Part shown: piece by piece, positions 35,622-45,491 of the stretch | Numbering within the stretch: position 1 is the stretch's first letter | Layout: each line of letters begins with the position of its first letter | Assembly: GCF_900239935.1 (NCBI RefSeq) | Contig: NZ_LT965929.1 | Location: 287,001 to 351,000 of the forward strand | Source of the DNA: Pseudoalteromonas carrageenovora IAM 12662 | GTDB taxonomy: Bacteria; Pseudomonadota; Gammaproteobacteria; Enterobacterales; Alteromonadaceae | Reading direction: 5' to 3' | DNA: 64,000 nucleotides | Made by a program: the position numbers and the translations under genes | The notes under the pieces: model-generated | What the model saw: the letters and a program-made list of their open reading frames with translations, nothing else | Database searches by the model: none | What the model was told of the DNA's origin: nothing

Positions 35622-37181
35622 ATGGACAATAAATACCGCCTTACTATGCAGGGAATGACAAAGCACTACCCCGGATGTATAGCCAACGACGGCGTAACAA
35701 TAAAAATAAAACATGGTGAGGTACATGCCCTGCTTGGTGAAAACGGCGCGGGTAAAAGTACGTTAATGAAAATGCTTTACGGTGTAGTTAAACCTGACCA
35801 AGGGGACATGTTTTTTAATGGCAGAGTAATGAACATAAAAGAACCCGCAGATGCCCGCGAATTAGGCATAGGTATGGTGTTTCAACATTTCTCATTATTT
35901 GAAACTCTAACCGTGGCGCAAAATATAGCGTTAGCACTGGGTGATTTAGCAGGGCACAGTAGTTCGCTTGCTAGCAGAATTAGTAAAACATCGGCTAGGT
36001 ACGGTATGCCGCTTGACCCACACAGGTTGGTGTCTACGCTTTCAACAGGCGAGCGCCAACGGGTAGAAATAGTCAGGTGTTTATTATTAGATATTCAGCT
36101 ACTTATTCTGGATGAGCCTACCTCTGTACTCACTCCTCAAGAAGTAGATGCACTGTTTAAAACGCTCCATTCTTTAAAAAAAGAAGGCTGTTCGGTACTG
36201 TTTATTAGTCATAAATTGCATGAAGTTATTGAGCTGTGCGACAGCGCGACTATTTTACGCGGTGGCAAAGTAAGTGGGCATTGCATTCCTAAAAACGAAA
36301 CCAGCGAATCAATAGCCCGCTTAATGGTTGGCGATAGCACACCAATAAGTAACCAAACGCGCAGAGCGAGAGGCACAGGTGATTTTTTAACGGTCAATAA
36401 TTTATCAACCAATGCGCAGGCACTATTCGACACGCCACTAAAAAATATTAACTTTGCCGTACAGCAAGGCGAAATAGTGGGTATTGCAGGCGTAGCTGGT
36501 AATGGGCAAGAAGAGCTATTAAAAGCGCTCTCGGGTGAGGAAATACAAGAAAACAGTAGCGCTATCAAATTTAAAAATACCGTAGTTGATGCGTTATGCC
36601 CATTAAAAAGGCGCAGGCTCGGGCTTGCCTGTGTACCAGAGGACAGGCTAGGGCGCGGCGCAGTACCCGATATGGACTTAGCTCAAAACGCACTACTTAC
36701 TAGTTTTGATAGTGGTTTAGTTAAAAACGGCTTTTTAGTAAAACAAAAAATTAGCCAACTCGCCGACAAAATTATAAAAAAATACAAAGTAAAAACCCCA
36801 AGTAACCGCACGCATGCACTAAGCCTTTCTGGTGGTAACTTACAAAAATTTATTATTGGCCGAGAGGTCGAGCAAAACCCACAATTGTTAGTAATGTCGC
36901 ACCCAACATGGGGTGTAGATATTGGCGCGCAAGTGGCAATTCACGAAGCTATTTTAACGCTTCGCGACGAAGGCTGTGCGGTGCTGGTTATTTCAGAAGA
37001 CTTAGACGAGCTCTATAAAATTTGCGACCGAATTGGCGCAATTTGCGATGGCAAACTCTCTCCTATTTTAGATACCGACTGTGTACCGCTTGTGCAATTA
37101 GGGCAATGGATGGCGGGCGATTTTAATCACGACCTTAAAAACAACACAACACAAATAACACCGCAAGGGGCGCTAGCATGA
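35622..37181 (+). CDS. BMP-family nucleoside/purine ABC transporter, ATPase
   Basis: 519 residues with two fused ABC domains. The first has GENGAGKST (Walker A, ~40), STGERQRVEI signature and LLILDEPTSVLTP (Walker B). The second starts at ~245 and has the degenerate Walker A GVAGNGQEE, LSGGNLQKFIIGREV signature and a modified Walker B, LVMSHPTWGVD. This is the RbsA/YufO-type architecture. It energises import of nucleosides or purines together with the two permeases and the BMP protein downstream. Start after AAAGAAAGG. It overlaps the first permease by 4 bases. Confidence 0.92.
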   Translation: MDNKYRLTMQGMTKHYPGCIANDGVTIKIKHGEVHALLGENGAGKSTLMKMLYGVVKPDQGDMFFNGRVMNIKEPADARELGIGMVFQHFSLFETLTVAQNIALALGDLAGHSSSLASRISKTSARYGMPLDPHRLVSTLSTGERQRVEIVRCLLLDIQLLILDEPTSVLTPQEVDALFKTLHSLKKEGCSVLFISHKLHEVIELCDSATILRGGKVSGHCIPKNETSESIARLMVGDSTPISNQTRRARGTGDFLTVNNLSTNAQALFDTPLKNINFAVQQGEIVGIAGVAGNGQEELLKALSGEEIQENSSAIKFKNTVVDALCPLKRRRLGLACVPEDRLGRGAVPDMDLAQNALLTSFDSGLVKNGFLVKQKISQLADKIIKKYKVKTPSNRTHALSLSGGNLQKFIIGREVEQNPQLLVMSHPTWGVDIGAQVAIHEAILTLRDEGCAVLVISEDLDELYKICDRIGAICDGKLSPILDTDCVPLVQLGQWMAGDFNHDLKNNTTQITPQGALA

Positions 37182-38281
37182 TAAAGCTTGAGCCACGGGT
37201 AGAGCGCTCAAAAAGTTGGAGCTATCTCTCTCCTGTTTTAGCCATTTTACTTACATTAATAACAGGTTATGTGGTGTTTGCCTTACTAGGGCACGATCCG
37301 CTTAATGCCTTATATACGTTACTTGTAGCACCTATTGCTGATTGGTACGGCGTTACAGAGTTATTAGTAATGACCACACCTATTTTACTGTGTGCTTATG
37401 GATTAGCACTGTGCTACAGAGCCTCGGTGTGGAATATCGGCGCTGAAGGGCAGCTACTTATTGGCGGCGTATGCGCTAGTGCCGTAGCTGTTAACTTTGT
37501 TGATTCTACAAGTGCATTTGCATTACCGCTTACATTACTTGCGGGTATTGCCGGTGGCATGTTGTGGGCAGGCCTTGCTGCATTTATGAAATTACGTTTA
37601 AACACCAACGAAATTTTAGTCACCATTATGCTCAATTACATAGCAGTAAATGTATTGCTGTGGGCTGTTCATGGGCCATTGAAAGACCCTCACGGTTATA
37701 ACTTTCCTGAAAGCGCGCTCTTTGGCGATAGCACTTTACTGCCGGTGATTTTTGACGGCACTCGACTTCACTTAGGGCTGGCTTTTGCGCTATTAGCGCT
37801 GTGTGCAACATGGGTGTTTATTAGTAAAACCTTTGTGGGTTTTCAAATTCAAGTACTCGGGCTTGATGCATCTGCTGCCAAAATGGCGGGCTATAAACGC
37901 GCGTTTTTAATTGCCGGTGTATTAGTGATTAGTGGCGGATTAGCAGGGCTTGCGGGAGCTGGCGAAGTGGCTGGGCCTATTGGGCAATTAGTGCCGAAAA
38001 TATCACCCGGATATGGTTACGCAGCGATTATTGTAGCCTTTTTGGGGCGCTTACATCCTCTGGGTATTACCTTGGCAGGGCTATTAATGGGGCTTATTTA
38101 TATGGGCGGGGAAATGGCGCAAATAAACATAGGTTTGCCCAATGCGATTACCGGTATTTTTCAGGGGTTAATGCTGTTTTATTTACTCTCGTGCGATGTG
38201 CTTATTGGTTATCGCATTAAATTATCGCTGCCATTTAAACAACAAAAAACGCAGCTAACCCCTATTGCACAGGAGTCATAA
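37178..38281 (+). CDS. Nucleoside ABC transporter permease (YufP/NupP type)
   Basis: 367 residues with about 9-10 hydrophobic helices. YRASVWNIGAEGQLLIGG is the conserved loop of BPD_transp_2 permeases, and LRLNTNEILVTIMLNYIA and PISPGYGYAAIIVAFLGRLHPLGI-like segments are typical of the BMP/Yuf family. It forms half of the inner-membrane channel with the next gene product. It overlaps the ATPase gene by 4 bases and lies 2 bases before the second permease. Confidence 0.9.
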   Translation: MIKLEPRVERSKSWSYLSPVLAILLTLITGYVVFALLGHDPLNALYTLLVAPIADWYGVTELLVMTTPILLCAYGLALCYRASVWNIGAEGQLLIGGVCASAVAVNFVDSTSAFALPLTLLAGIAGGMLWAGLAAFMKLRLNTNEILVTIMLNYIAVNVLLWAVHGPLKDPHGYNFPESALFGDSTLLPVIFDGTRLHLGLAFALLALCATWVFISKTFVGFQIQVLGLDASAAKMAGYKRAFLIAGVLVISGGLAGLAGAGEVAGPIGQLVPKISPGYGYAAIIVAFLGRLHPLGITLAGLLMGLIYMGGEMAQINIGLPNAITGIFQGLMLFYLLSCDVLIGYRIKLSLPFKQQKTQLTPIAQES

Positions 38282-38283
38282 AA

Positions 38284-39210
38284 ATGGATTTAGAGGTTAT
38301 TACTAATATTTTATACGCCACTATTCGTACCGGTACGCCTTTATTGCTGGTGGCACTAGGTGAAATGGTATGTGAGAAAAGCGGCACACTTAACCTTGGG
38401 CAAGAGGGCATGATGCTGCTCGGTGCGGTGGCAGGATTTATAACCATGTACCAGTGCGACAACCTACTTATAGGCTTTAGTGTGGCTGCGCTTGTGGGGA
38501 TTATGGCGTCGTTAGTATTTGCGTTTGTAGCACTTAATTTAAATGCCAGCCAAGTGGCAGCAGGATTGGCGCTCACTATTTTTGGCACGGGTTTGTCGGC
38601 CTTTTTAGGCGCCGACTATGAGGGAAAAACCATTAATGCTTTACCTACTTTAGCAATTGCTGGGTTTGAGCATATTCCGGTACTGGGCAAAGCGCTATTT
38701 TCGCAAGATGCCATTGTGTATTTAAGCTGGGCGTTAGTGCTAGGTGCTTATTTATTTTTTAAACATCATCGAGCAGGGCTTGCAGTACGTGCTATTGGCG
38801 AAAGCCCAGGTGTAGGCAATAACCTAGGTTTACCAGTAATGCGTACTCGTTATTTAGCGGTGATGTTTGGCGGCGCATTAGCGGGTATTGCAGGGGCGTA
38901 TTTGTCACTTGCTTACACACCGCTTTGGACACAAAACATGACATCAGGGCGTGGCTGGATAGCGCTGGCTTTAGTGGTTTTTGCAAGCTGGCGAATTGAG
39001 CGGGTAATGCTCGGCGCTTATTTATTTGGTTTTGCCAGCATTATGCACTTAGTGGCACAGGCATTTGGCTTAGCGATTGATTCTAATTTACTGGCCATGC
39101 TGCCTTATGGTGCAACGCTTATCGTATTGATTATGCTAAGTAAAAATAAACAAAAACTAAAAATGTACGAACCCATGTGGCTAGGGAAACCGTGGCACAA
39201 AGGGCATTAA
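38284..39210 (+). CDS. Nucleoside ABC transporter permease (YufQ/NupQ type)
   Basis: 308 residues, about 8-9 helices. TPLLLVALGEMVCEKSGTLNLGQEGMML is the family's N-terminal signature. NASQVAAGLALTIFGTGLSAFLG and MTSGRGWIALALVVFASW are other conserved blocks. It partners the preceding permease to form the nucleoside import channel. Start directly after the upstream stop, with AGGAG inside the previous gene's end. Confidence 0.9.
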   Translation: MDLEVITNILYATIRTGTPLLLVALGEMVCEKSGTLNLGQEGMMLLGAVAGFITMYQCDNLLIGFSVAALVGIMASLVFAFVALNLNASQVAAGLALTIFGTGLSAFLGADYEGKTINALPTLAIAGFEHIPVLGKALFSQDAIVYLSWALVLGAYLFFKHHRAGLAVRAIGESPGVGNNLGLPVMRTRYLAVMFGGALAGIAGAYLSLAYTPLWTQNMTSGRGWIALALVVFASWRIERVMLGAYLFGFASIMHLVAQAFGLAIDSNLLAMLPYGATLIVLIMLSKNKQKLKMYEPMWLGKPWHKGH

Positions 39211-39276
39211 AACTTTAAATAAAGAGTAAAAATAAGCCTTCAACAGGATATTAAAAATACAACACGGAGAATAACA

Positions 39277-40344
39277 ATGAAAAAACTAATAACAGCGCTT
39301 GGCGTAGCACTTAGCTTAGGGTTAAGCGCGAGTGCACTTGCAAAAGACAGCGTAAAAGTAGGGTTTGTATATGTAAGCCCCATTGGCGAAGCCGGTTGGA
39401 CCTACACACACGATGTAAGCCGCCACTACCTAGAAGAAAAATTTGGCGAAAAAATAGAAACCACCTTTGTAGAAAGCGTACCTGAGGGCGCCGATGCAGA
39501 GCGAGTTATTACACAATTAGCTAAAAGCGGGCACGATTTAATATTTACCACCTCGTTTGGCTACATGAACCCGACCATTAAAGTGGCTAAACGTTTTCCT
39601 AATGTAAAGTTTGAGCATGCAACAGGTTATAAACGCGCTAAAAATGTAGGCACTTACTTTGACCGTATTTACGAAGGACGTTACTTAACCGGTGTTATTG
39701 CTGGGCACATGAGTAAGTCTGACAGTATTGGCTATATTGCCGCGTTTCCTATTCCTGAGGTAATACGCGGTATTAACGCGTTTACTTTAGGCCTGCGCTC
39801 AGTAAAACCTAACGCAAAAGTAAAAGTAGTCTGGGTTAATAGCTGGTTCGACCCAGGTAAAGAGCGCGAAGCTGCCGACAGCTTAATCGACCAAGGTGTT
39901 GATATTATTACTCAACATACCGACTCGCCTGCGCCACTTCAAGCCGCAGAAGCAGCCGGAATATACGCGATTGGTTACCACTCAGATATGAGCGGCTATG
40001 GTAAAAAAGCGCACCTTACGGCACCTGTGCACCATTGGGATGAGTTTTATGCCCAGCGTGTACAGCAAGTGCTTGACGACGAGTGGCAATCGCAAGATGT
40101 ATGGAAAGGTATAGACGCTGGTATGACGCGTTTAGCGCCACTGAGTAAAGATATTCCTGCCAATGTAGTCGCTGAAATTGACGCTCTTAGTGCAAAAATT
40201 GCTAATGGCGAGTTTCATCCATTTAGTGGTCCAATTAAAAACCAGCAAGGTGAGTTGGTTACTAAAGCGGGCCAAACAATCGATGATAAAACCTTACTAG
40301 GTATGGACTTTTACGTAGAAGGCGTTGAAGGGCAGCTTAAATAA
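39277..40344 (+). CDS. BMP-family purine/nucleoside-binding protein
   Basis: 355 residues with a signal peptide MKKLITALGVALSLGLSASALA. It ends in AxA with no lipobox, so it is a soluble periplasmic protein. FVYVSPIGEAGWTYTHD and the block ending in TTSFGYMNPT are the BMP (PnrA-like) ligand-site motifs. ITQHTDSPAPLQAAEAAGIYAIGYHSDM follows in lobe 2. It delivers nucleosides or purine bases to the ABC importer encoded upstream. Start after CGGAG. It is followed by a hairpin that may reduce read-through into the NCS2 gene. Confidence 0.9.
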   Translation: MKKLITALGVALSLGLSASALAKDSVKVGFVYVSPIGEAGWTYTHDVSRHYLEEKFGEKIETTFVESVPEGADAERVITQLAKSGHDLIFTTSFGYMNPTIKVAKRFPNVKFEHATGYKRAKNVGTYFDRIYEGRYLTGVIAGHMSKSDSIGYIAAFPIPEVIRGINAFTLGLRSVKPNAKVKVVWVNSWFDPGKEREAADSLIDQGVDIITQHTDSPAPLQAAEAAGIYAIGYHSDMSGYGKKAHLTAPVHHWDEFYAQRVQQVLDDEWQSQDVWKGIDAGMTRLAPLSKDIPANVVAEIDALSAKIANGEFHPFSGPIKNQQGELVTKAGQTIDDKTLLGMDFYVEGVEGQLK

Positions 40345-40370
40345 GCGCTTAGGTAGTTAAATTAAAATAA

Positions 40371-40394
40371 GGGCAAGGTTGTTTTACCTTGCCC
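40371..40394 (+). terminator. Intercistronic hairpin, possible attenuator
   Basis: GGGCAAGGT and ACCTTGCCC form a perfect 9-bp stem with a 6-base loop, followed by AAATTT only. It probably stabilises the upstream message or terminates part of transcription before the NCS2 permease. AGCGCTTA and TAAGCGCT flank it as an outer inverted pair. Confidence 0.65.
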
Positions 40395-40422
40395 AAATTT
40401 AAGCGCTAAAAGGATATTGACC

Positions 40423-41799
40423 ATGTCAAACCAAGAAGCTATTTCAGAAGACATAATATACGCGGTAGATGATAAACCAGGGCTAACTGAATCATTTTTT
40501 GCCGCACTACAACATGTGCTAGCAAGCTTTGTTGGCATTATTACGCCCACGCTTATTATTGGTGGGGTATTGGGGCTCGGCAGCGAAATACCGTATTTAA
40601 TTAGTATGGCGCTGTTTGTATCGGGAGTTGGTACTTTTATACAAGCGCGACGAGTAGGGCCTGTAGGCTCAGGGCTTATATGCGTTCAAGGCACCAGTTT
40701 TGCTTTTTTAGGCACCATTTTGGCAACCGGATTTACCGTAAAAGCCACTGGGGGCAATAACGATGAGGTACTTGCTACTATATTTGCAGTGTGTTTTTTA
40801 GCGGCCTTTGTAGAGATTTTTATTAGTTTTTTTATAGAAAAACTCGGGAAGGTAATTAAACCTGTAGTCACCGGTGTGGTGATCACCACCATTGGGGTTT
40901 ACCTCATTAAAGTAGGCATGACCGACATAGGCGGTGGCCAATGGTTATTAACTAATATGCCCGAAAAGTTTGCTTCAGCAAGTAACTTAATTGTTGGTTT
41001 TTCGGTGGTGGCACTAGTGGTGTTACTTAACGCCAGTAAAAACCAATGGGTAAGGCTTACTGCTGTGGTTGTAGCCATGATAGTAGGTTGGCTGCTAGCG
41101 GTTTTATTAGGTATTGCCAAATTTGAGGTGGGCGAGTTTGATTTAATTGCCATGCCAATACCATTCAAATATGGCTTTAATGTTGATTTTGGCGCCATGA
41201 TTGCTTTTGGCTTTTTATACCTTATTACAGCCATAGAATCGACCGGCGATATAACCGCTAATTGTGCAGTATCTAAATTACCCGTTAAAGGTGCAAGCTA
41301 TTTAGCACGCATACGTGGAGGCATTTTAGGTGATGGCGTTAACTCAATGATTGCAGCCGCGTTTAATACCTTTCCTAATACTACTTTTAGTCAAAACAAC
41401 GGCGTTATTCAGTTAACAGGTGTAGCAAGTAGGTACATTGGCCTATGGATTGGCGCAATACTGATTGTTTTAGGATTATTTCCGGTAATTGGTGCTGTAC
41501 TGCAAAACATACCAAAACCTGTACTAGGCGGCGCAACGCTCGTGATGTTTGGTACCGTGGCAGCCGCAGGGGTCAAAATACTGGCCAGTGAAAAAATCAA
41601 TCGCCGTAGCTTACTTATTATTGCGGTGAGCTTAGGCATGGGGCTAGGGGTTAGTTTTGTACCAGAGCTATTTATTAATGCGCCTAAGCTAGTAACCGCC
41701 ATATTTGGAAGTGCTGTTACGGTATCAGGTTTAACAGCAATAGTTATGACGCTGGTATTGCCTGAAAATTATTCAGCAAGTACAGATCATCTTAACTAA
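40423..41799 (+). CDS. NCS2-family purine (xanthine/urate) permease
   Basis: About 458 residues from the ATG at 40423 after AAAGGA. A TTG two codons earlier is less likely. Twelve or more hydrophobic helices are present. CVQGTSFAFLG in TM3, the TM8 segment AIESTGDITANC, and NTTFSQNNGVIQLTGVASR in TM10 are the NCS2 substrate-site signatures, closest to the UacT/XanQ/UapA branch. It should import xanthine or urate with H+ or Na+. It lies downstream of the nucleoside ABC genes and opposite the xanthine dehydrogenase operon, so xanthine or urate is the likely cargo. Confidence 0.92.
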   Translation: MSNQEAISEDIIYAVDDKPGLTESFFAALQHVLASFVGIITPTLIIGGVLGLGSEIPYLISMALFVSGVGTFIQARRVGPVGSGLICVQGTSFAFLGTILATGFTVKATGGNNDEVLATIFAVCFLAAFVEIFISFFIEKLGKVIKPVVTGVVITTIGVYLIKVGMTDIGGGQWLLTNMPEKFASASNLIVGFSVVALVVLLNASKNQWVRLTAVVVAMIVGWLLAVLLGIAKFEVGEFDLIAMPIPFKYGFNVDFGAMIAFGFLYLITAIESTGDITANCAVSKLPVKGASYLARIRGGILGDGVNSMIAAAFNTFPNTTFSQNNGVIQLTGVASRYIGLWIGAILIVLGLFPVIGAVLQNIPKPVLGGATLVMFGTVAAAGVKILASEKINRRSLLIIAVSLGMGLGVSFVPELFINAPKLVTAIFGSAVTVSGLTAIVMTLVLPENYSASTDHLN

Positions 41800-41829
41800 A
41801 CTAATAAAATTACAAAAAAGGGATCAATA

Positions 41830-42564
41830 ATGAAAATCAAAACAATAAAAAGTTTAGCGTTAGTAACTGCAATATCACTGTGTTCAACGGGCGTGTCGGC
41901 AAAAGAGCTTTGGTCAGATTTTAGTATTACCGCTATGACTGGTGCAGATTACCTAGAACCGTTTTCTGGCGAGGAAGACGACAGAAGCGTAGTAACCATT
42001 GAGCACGCATCGGGCCATACCTGGGGAAGCACGTTCTTCTTTATGGATAGGTTAAGTAACCCTGATGAAGTATACGGAGAGCTAAATATAAACCCAACGC
42101 TGTATAAACCACAAGACGGCTTTGTTAAAGAGGTGTTTTTAGGGCTACAAACAGAATATGGCTCAGGCGATACCGATCAAAATAACTATTTATTAGGTGG
42201 TGGCGTGTCGTTAGATGTACCTGGTTTTCAATACTTTAATGTGGCTTATTACCGTCGTTTTCAAGACGATATAGGTATAGAGCGTGAAGATAACAACCAA
42301 ATAACCGTAACGTGGGGCTATAACAAAGGTAATTTTAGATACGATGGCTTTTTAGATATTGTTGATAGCACCGACACTATGTTTGGTAAAAGTGAAGGCG
42401 GTTTTAACTTTACCTCGCAACTTAAGTACAACATTGCCCCAATGCTTGGCCTCGATACAGGCCGCCTAGATGTAGGTATTGAATACGTATTTTGGAAAAA
42501 TAAGTTTGGAGTAGATGGCGAAACAGAGCACAACCCAAATTTAATGGTTAAATGGCACTTTTAA
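41830..42564 (+). CDS. Tsx-like nucleoside-specific outer-membrane channel
   Basis: 244 residues with a signal peptide ending GVSA. The mature protein is a 12-strand beta-barrel pattern of alternating aromatic and polar residues: WSDFSITAMTGADYLEPF, HASGHTWGSTFFFMDR, and the terminal NPNLMVKWHF ending in Phe as outer-membrane porins do. It belongs to the Channel_Tsx family (OmpK-like). It would let nucleosides or purines through the outer membrane, upstream of the NCS2 and BMP-ABC systems encoded just before it. A terminator follows. Confidence 0.88.
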   Translation: MKIKTIKSLALVTAISLCSTGVSAKELWSDFSITAMTGADYLEPFSGEEDDRSVVTIEHASGHTWGSTFFFMDRLSNPDEVYGELNINPTLYKPQDGFVKEVFLGLQTEYGSGDTDQNNYLLGGGVSLDVPGFQYFNVAYYRRFQDDIGIEREDNNQITVTWGYNKGNFRYDGFLDIVDSTDTMFGKSEGGFNFTSQLKYNIAPMLGLDTGRLDVGIEYVFWKNKFGVDGETEHNPNLMVKWHF

Positions 42565-42590
42565 AATTTTAAACGCTTCTGAATATGACC

Positions 42591-42624
42591 ACAAAAGGCT
42601 GCTATTTAATGCAGCCTTTTTTGT
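42591..42624 (+). terminator. Rho-independent terminator of purine uptake operon
   Basis: AAAAGGCTGC and GCAGCCTTTT form a 10-bp stem with an 8-base loop, followed by TTG. It closes the transporter operon. Confidence 0.88.
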
Positions 42625-42746
42625 ATCATTAAATGTACCTATAAAAGCGCCTTTTATGATAGCTTTAGATGTGGTTTAAATATTTTTGGTATTGTTAGTT
42701 TTACCTTAAAAGATAACCATACCCTAATTAACATAAAGGATTTTTA

Positions 42747-42959
42747 ATGAATATCAGTGCTAATTTTGTCTACATTATTTTAATTTTTTCATCTTTAATA
42801 CCTGCCTTATTGTCATTACGTTTAGCAGCTAAACAAAACCGTTCAAAGCTTGTTAGCGCACTTGTTACGTTTGTATTAGGGTTTACTTTTATTGGTGGTT
42901 GGATTTACCTTGCGGTAATGAATTTAGTAAACCCTAAAAATAAAGATGCGGTACAGTAG
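42747..42959 (+). CDS. Small two-TM membrane protein
   Basis: 70 residues behind AAAGGAT. Two hydrophobic helices (about 6-25 and 37-61) are separated by a basic loop, AAKQNRSK. The second helix, FVLGFTFIGGWIYLAVMNLV, resembles superinfection-immunity-like small membrane proteins, but the match is weak. Function unknown. It has its own promoter region after the Tsx terminator. Confidence 0.65.
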   Translation: MNISANFVYIILIFSSLIPALLSLRLAAKQNRSKLVSALVTFVLGFTFIGGWIYLAVMNLVNPKNKDAVQ

Positions 42960-43289
42960 AGCAATGTTTTTAATTTTAAAACGCCCTCATATAAGCTTAA
43001 ATTGACAAAAAATAGTTATTTGAAGGCGCACAAAGCAATATTAATTTACATTTTTATCAACTTCTTACTTTTTTAATTGTGTTGTTGGCCTTGTTATTTT
43101 TTAACCTATTAAATATTGGCTTATTGCGGCGCTTAAAACTTAATTACAAACTATAAAAATTATAAGGGCCTTTAGGCCCTGTTAACTAGTTTGAAGATAC
43201 AAACTACCAATCTACATAATTCCCCTACAATTGCTCATTACACTATCTATAAATATTTATATCTGCTGTGACATATTGGAGCGCAAAAA
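42960..43289. other. Intergenic region with hairpin
   Basis: 330 bases without a supportable gene. AGGGCC-TTTA-GGCCCT at 43165-43180 is a perfect 6-bp stem-loop, perhaps a weak terminator of the small membrane gene. TTGGAGCG before 43290 is the likely ribosome site of the next gene. Confidence 0.6.
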
Positions 43290-45473
43290 ATGAAAAACTT
43301 ATGGATATTATGCTTTGCCATAGTGTACGGGGTTTCGTTAGCTGGGTGTAATAACAACACAAGTGATACACAAAGCTCGGAATCCAATACGTTTAAATTA
43401 GTTAGTAACGTAATGAAAAATAACGGTACGTTACCTGTAGCCTATACCTGTGATGGCAATAGTGTTAACCCCCCTCTTAGCTGGAGTGGAGCACCAAAAG
43501 GCACAAAGTATTATGCTCTCATAATGCATCACAATGCGCCCGATGGAGTACATTGGTATTGGAATGTTTATAATATTAATGCAAGCACTTCACACATAAA
43601 TAGCGGCCAAAATTTAGCTGATATTAAAGCAGAACTTGGTAGCAACAGTGTTAATAATTTGAACCAGTATGCGCCGCCTTGCTCAAAGGGGCCTGGTGAA
43701 AAACGCTATACATATACTGTTTATGCACTATCGGATGCGATAAATTTTGCTAAAAACACTCAAGTAGATAGAGCTACCTTACTTAAAGCTATAAAAAATA
43801 TTACCCTAGACTCAGCACAAATGACGGTAACTTACGAGCGAGCAGGCAGTCCACATAAGCCTGCACGTAAAAAGCCTAAAGTGCATGAAGGTATAAAAAC
43901 ACCTTTAAGTTTAGTTAACTCAGCACCTCCTGTTGATTTAACAGCTTTGCAATCTAGTCGCTGTAATACAATAAAAAGCTCTGTAAATAACGCAGGGTTT
44001 AGTAAAAACGCACGCGTTACCTGCGATAACCAATATGCTTACATAGTATCGAATACTTACCCTGAACACCCTGTGATGACGGGTATAACAGGTACTAATG
44101 AACAGGTGCCAGTACCAGCAAAAAATTACGCCGCACCTATTAAGTTAGCTCCCGAAAAGGCCAAAAAGCTTACAACAATAGATGCAGCACTTGGTGTAGC
44201 GGTAAATGGTGTACCAATTTACGATTATTCATCGCAAGGTGAGTTAAACGTTAATCAGTATGATGCCAAACACGATACTTTAAAGTTAGGCCAACTAGAT
44301 AACTGTGGCGGCCATGCAGGGCGCGGGGATGATTACCACTACCATGTAGCACCCACATGTATGATCGACACAATGAAAAACCAAAGCAGTGATGCCATTA
44401 TTGGCTGGGCGTACGACGGATACCCGCTGTATGGCAATAAAAACCCTGATGGCAGTACCATTGCCAAAAACGAACTCGATGTGTGTAACGGGCAAAGTGA
44501 TAGCAAGTTTGGCTACCGATACCACACATCAAAAAATGCACCGTATATTTTTCAATGTTTAGTAGGTGAGGTCGATACGCGTGTATTACCACGAGTTGCG
44601 CCGCTTAGTGGTGATACCCAAGGTATTAGATCTCAATTAAAACCACCTGTTGGTGGGGTAACAAATTTAACTCACACAGTAGGCGAAGATGGTAGCCGTA
44701 CTATGCGCTACACATATAAAAATGAGCAATACTTTACAACTTATAGTCCTTCAAAGCAGGGGGATGACTGTTTTGACTTTAAACAAAAAACCATTAGTAA
44801 CAAAAACGGTATTCAAACAGGGACTTTTTGCCGAGGTCAGCAACCACAAGCTAAAAAACTAAGTCAAAATAATCCCGAAGCTCGTTTTAAATTAGAGGCA
44901 TGGGCCGACAATTGGTTTGCAGCCTATATTGGAGATAAATTACTAATTGAAGACTCTGTACCTATTACTACAGAGCGATCTTTTAATGCAGAAAGCATTA
45001 ACTTTTCAGCGTCTTACCCTATACAGCTTAATTTTATTATTAAAGACTTTAAGCAAAATAATACAGGGCTTGAGTACATAGGTACGCGCAGGCAGCAAAT
45101 GGGCGATGGTGGTTTTATAATGCAAATTACTGATACCAAAAATAATAAAATAGTGGCGGTAAGTAATAAAACCTTAAAATGTGAAATGTTACACAAAGCC
45201 CCACTAGATAAAACATGTGAAAATAGCCAAAACCCAACCGCAGGTATCGCTCCGTGCAAATATATGGCAAAAGAAGCGCCACGCGATTGGTTAAAAAGTA
45301 ACTTTGATGACAGCACCTGGCCTAATGCTACCGAGCATACCACCTCCTCGGTAAGCCCTAAAGACGGGTTCGATGATATAAACTGGGATAAAACCGCACA
45401 GTTTATTTGGGGTAGCGATTTAGAGACCGATAATACGCTTATTTGTAGAGTGACTATAAATGAGCCGCATTAA
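43290..45473 (+). CDS. PEBP-YHYH fusion lipoprotein
   Basis: 727 residues. The signal peptide ends in LAGC, with Cys20 lipidated. Residues ~35-185 are a YbhB/YbcL-type phosphatidylethanolamine-binding-like domain: LPVAYTCDGNSVNPPLSWSGAPKGT, HHNAPDGVHWYWNVYNI and CSKGPGEKRYTYTVYALS. Residues ~265-430 are a YHYH domain with GDDYHYHVAPTC and WAYDGYPLYG. The last ~200 residues look like a galactose-binding-type beta-sandwich with cysteines. The fusion of these domains in one surface or periplasmic lipoprotein is uncommon. YHYH proteins are often near metal or redox genes; function unknown. It is followed 18 bases later by a small secreted protein. Confidence 0.85.
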   Translation: MKNLWILCFAIVYGVSLAGCNNNTSDTQSSESNTFKLVSNVMKNNGTLPVAYTCDGNSVNPPLSWSGAPKGTKYYALIMHHNAPDGVHWYWNVYNINASTSHINSGQNLADIKAELGSNSVNNLNQYAPPCSKGPGEKRYTYTVYALSDAINFAKNTQVDRATLLKAIKNITLDSAQMTVTYERAGSPHKPARKKPKVHEGIKTPLSLVNSAPPVDLTALQSSRCNTIKSSVNNAGFSKNARVTCDNQYAYIVSNTYPEHPVMTGITGTNEQVPVPAKNYAAPIKLAPEKAKKLTTIDAALGVAVNGVPIYDYSSQGELNVNQYDAKHDTLKLGQLDNCGGHAGRGDDYHYHVAPTCMIDTMKNQSSDAIIGWAYDGYPLYGNKNPDGSTIAKNELDVCNGQSDSKFGYRYHTSKNAPYIFQCLVGEVDTRVLPRVAPLSGDTQGIRSQLKPPVGGVTNLTHTVGEDGSRTMRYTYKNEQYFTTYSPSKQGDDCFDFKQKTISNKNGIQTGTFCRGQQPQAKKLSQNNPEARFKLEAWADNWFAAYIGDKLLIEDSVPITTERSFNAESINFSASYPIQLNFIIKDFKQNNTGLEYIGTRRQQMGDGGFIMQITDTKNNKIVAVSNKTLKCEMLHKAPLDKTCENSQNPTAGIAPCKYMAKEAPRDWLKSNFDDSTWPNATEHTTSSVSPKDGFDDINWDKTAQFIWGSDLETDNTLICRVTINEPH

Positions 45474-45491
45474 TAAACTTAAAGGCAAGAT

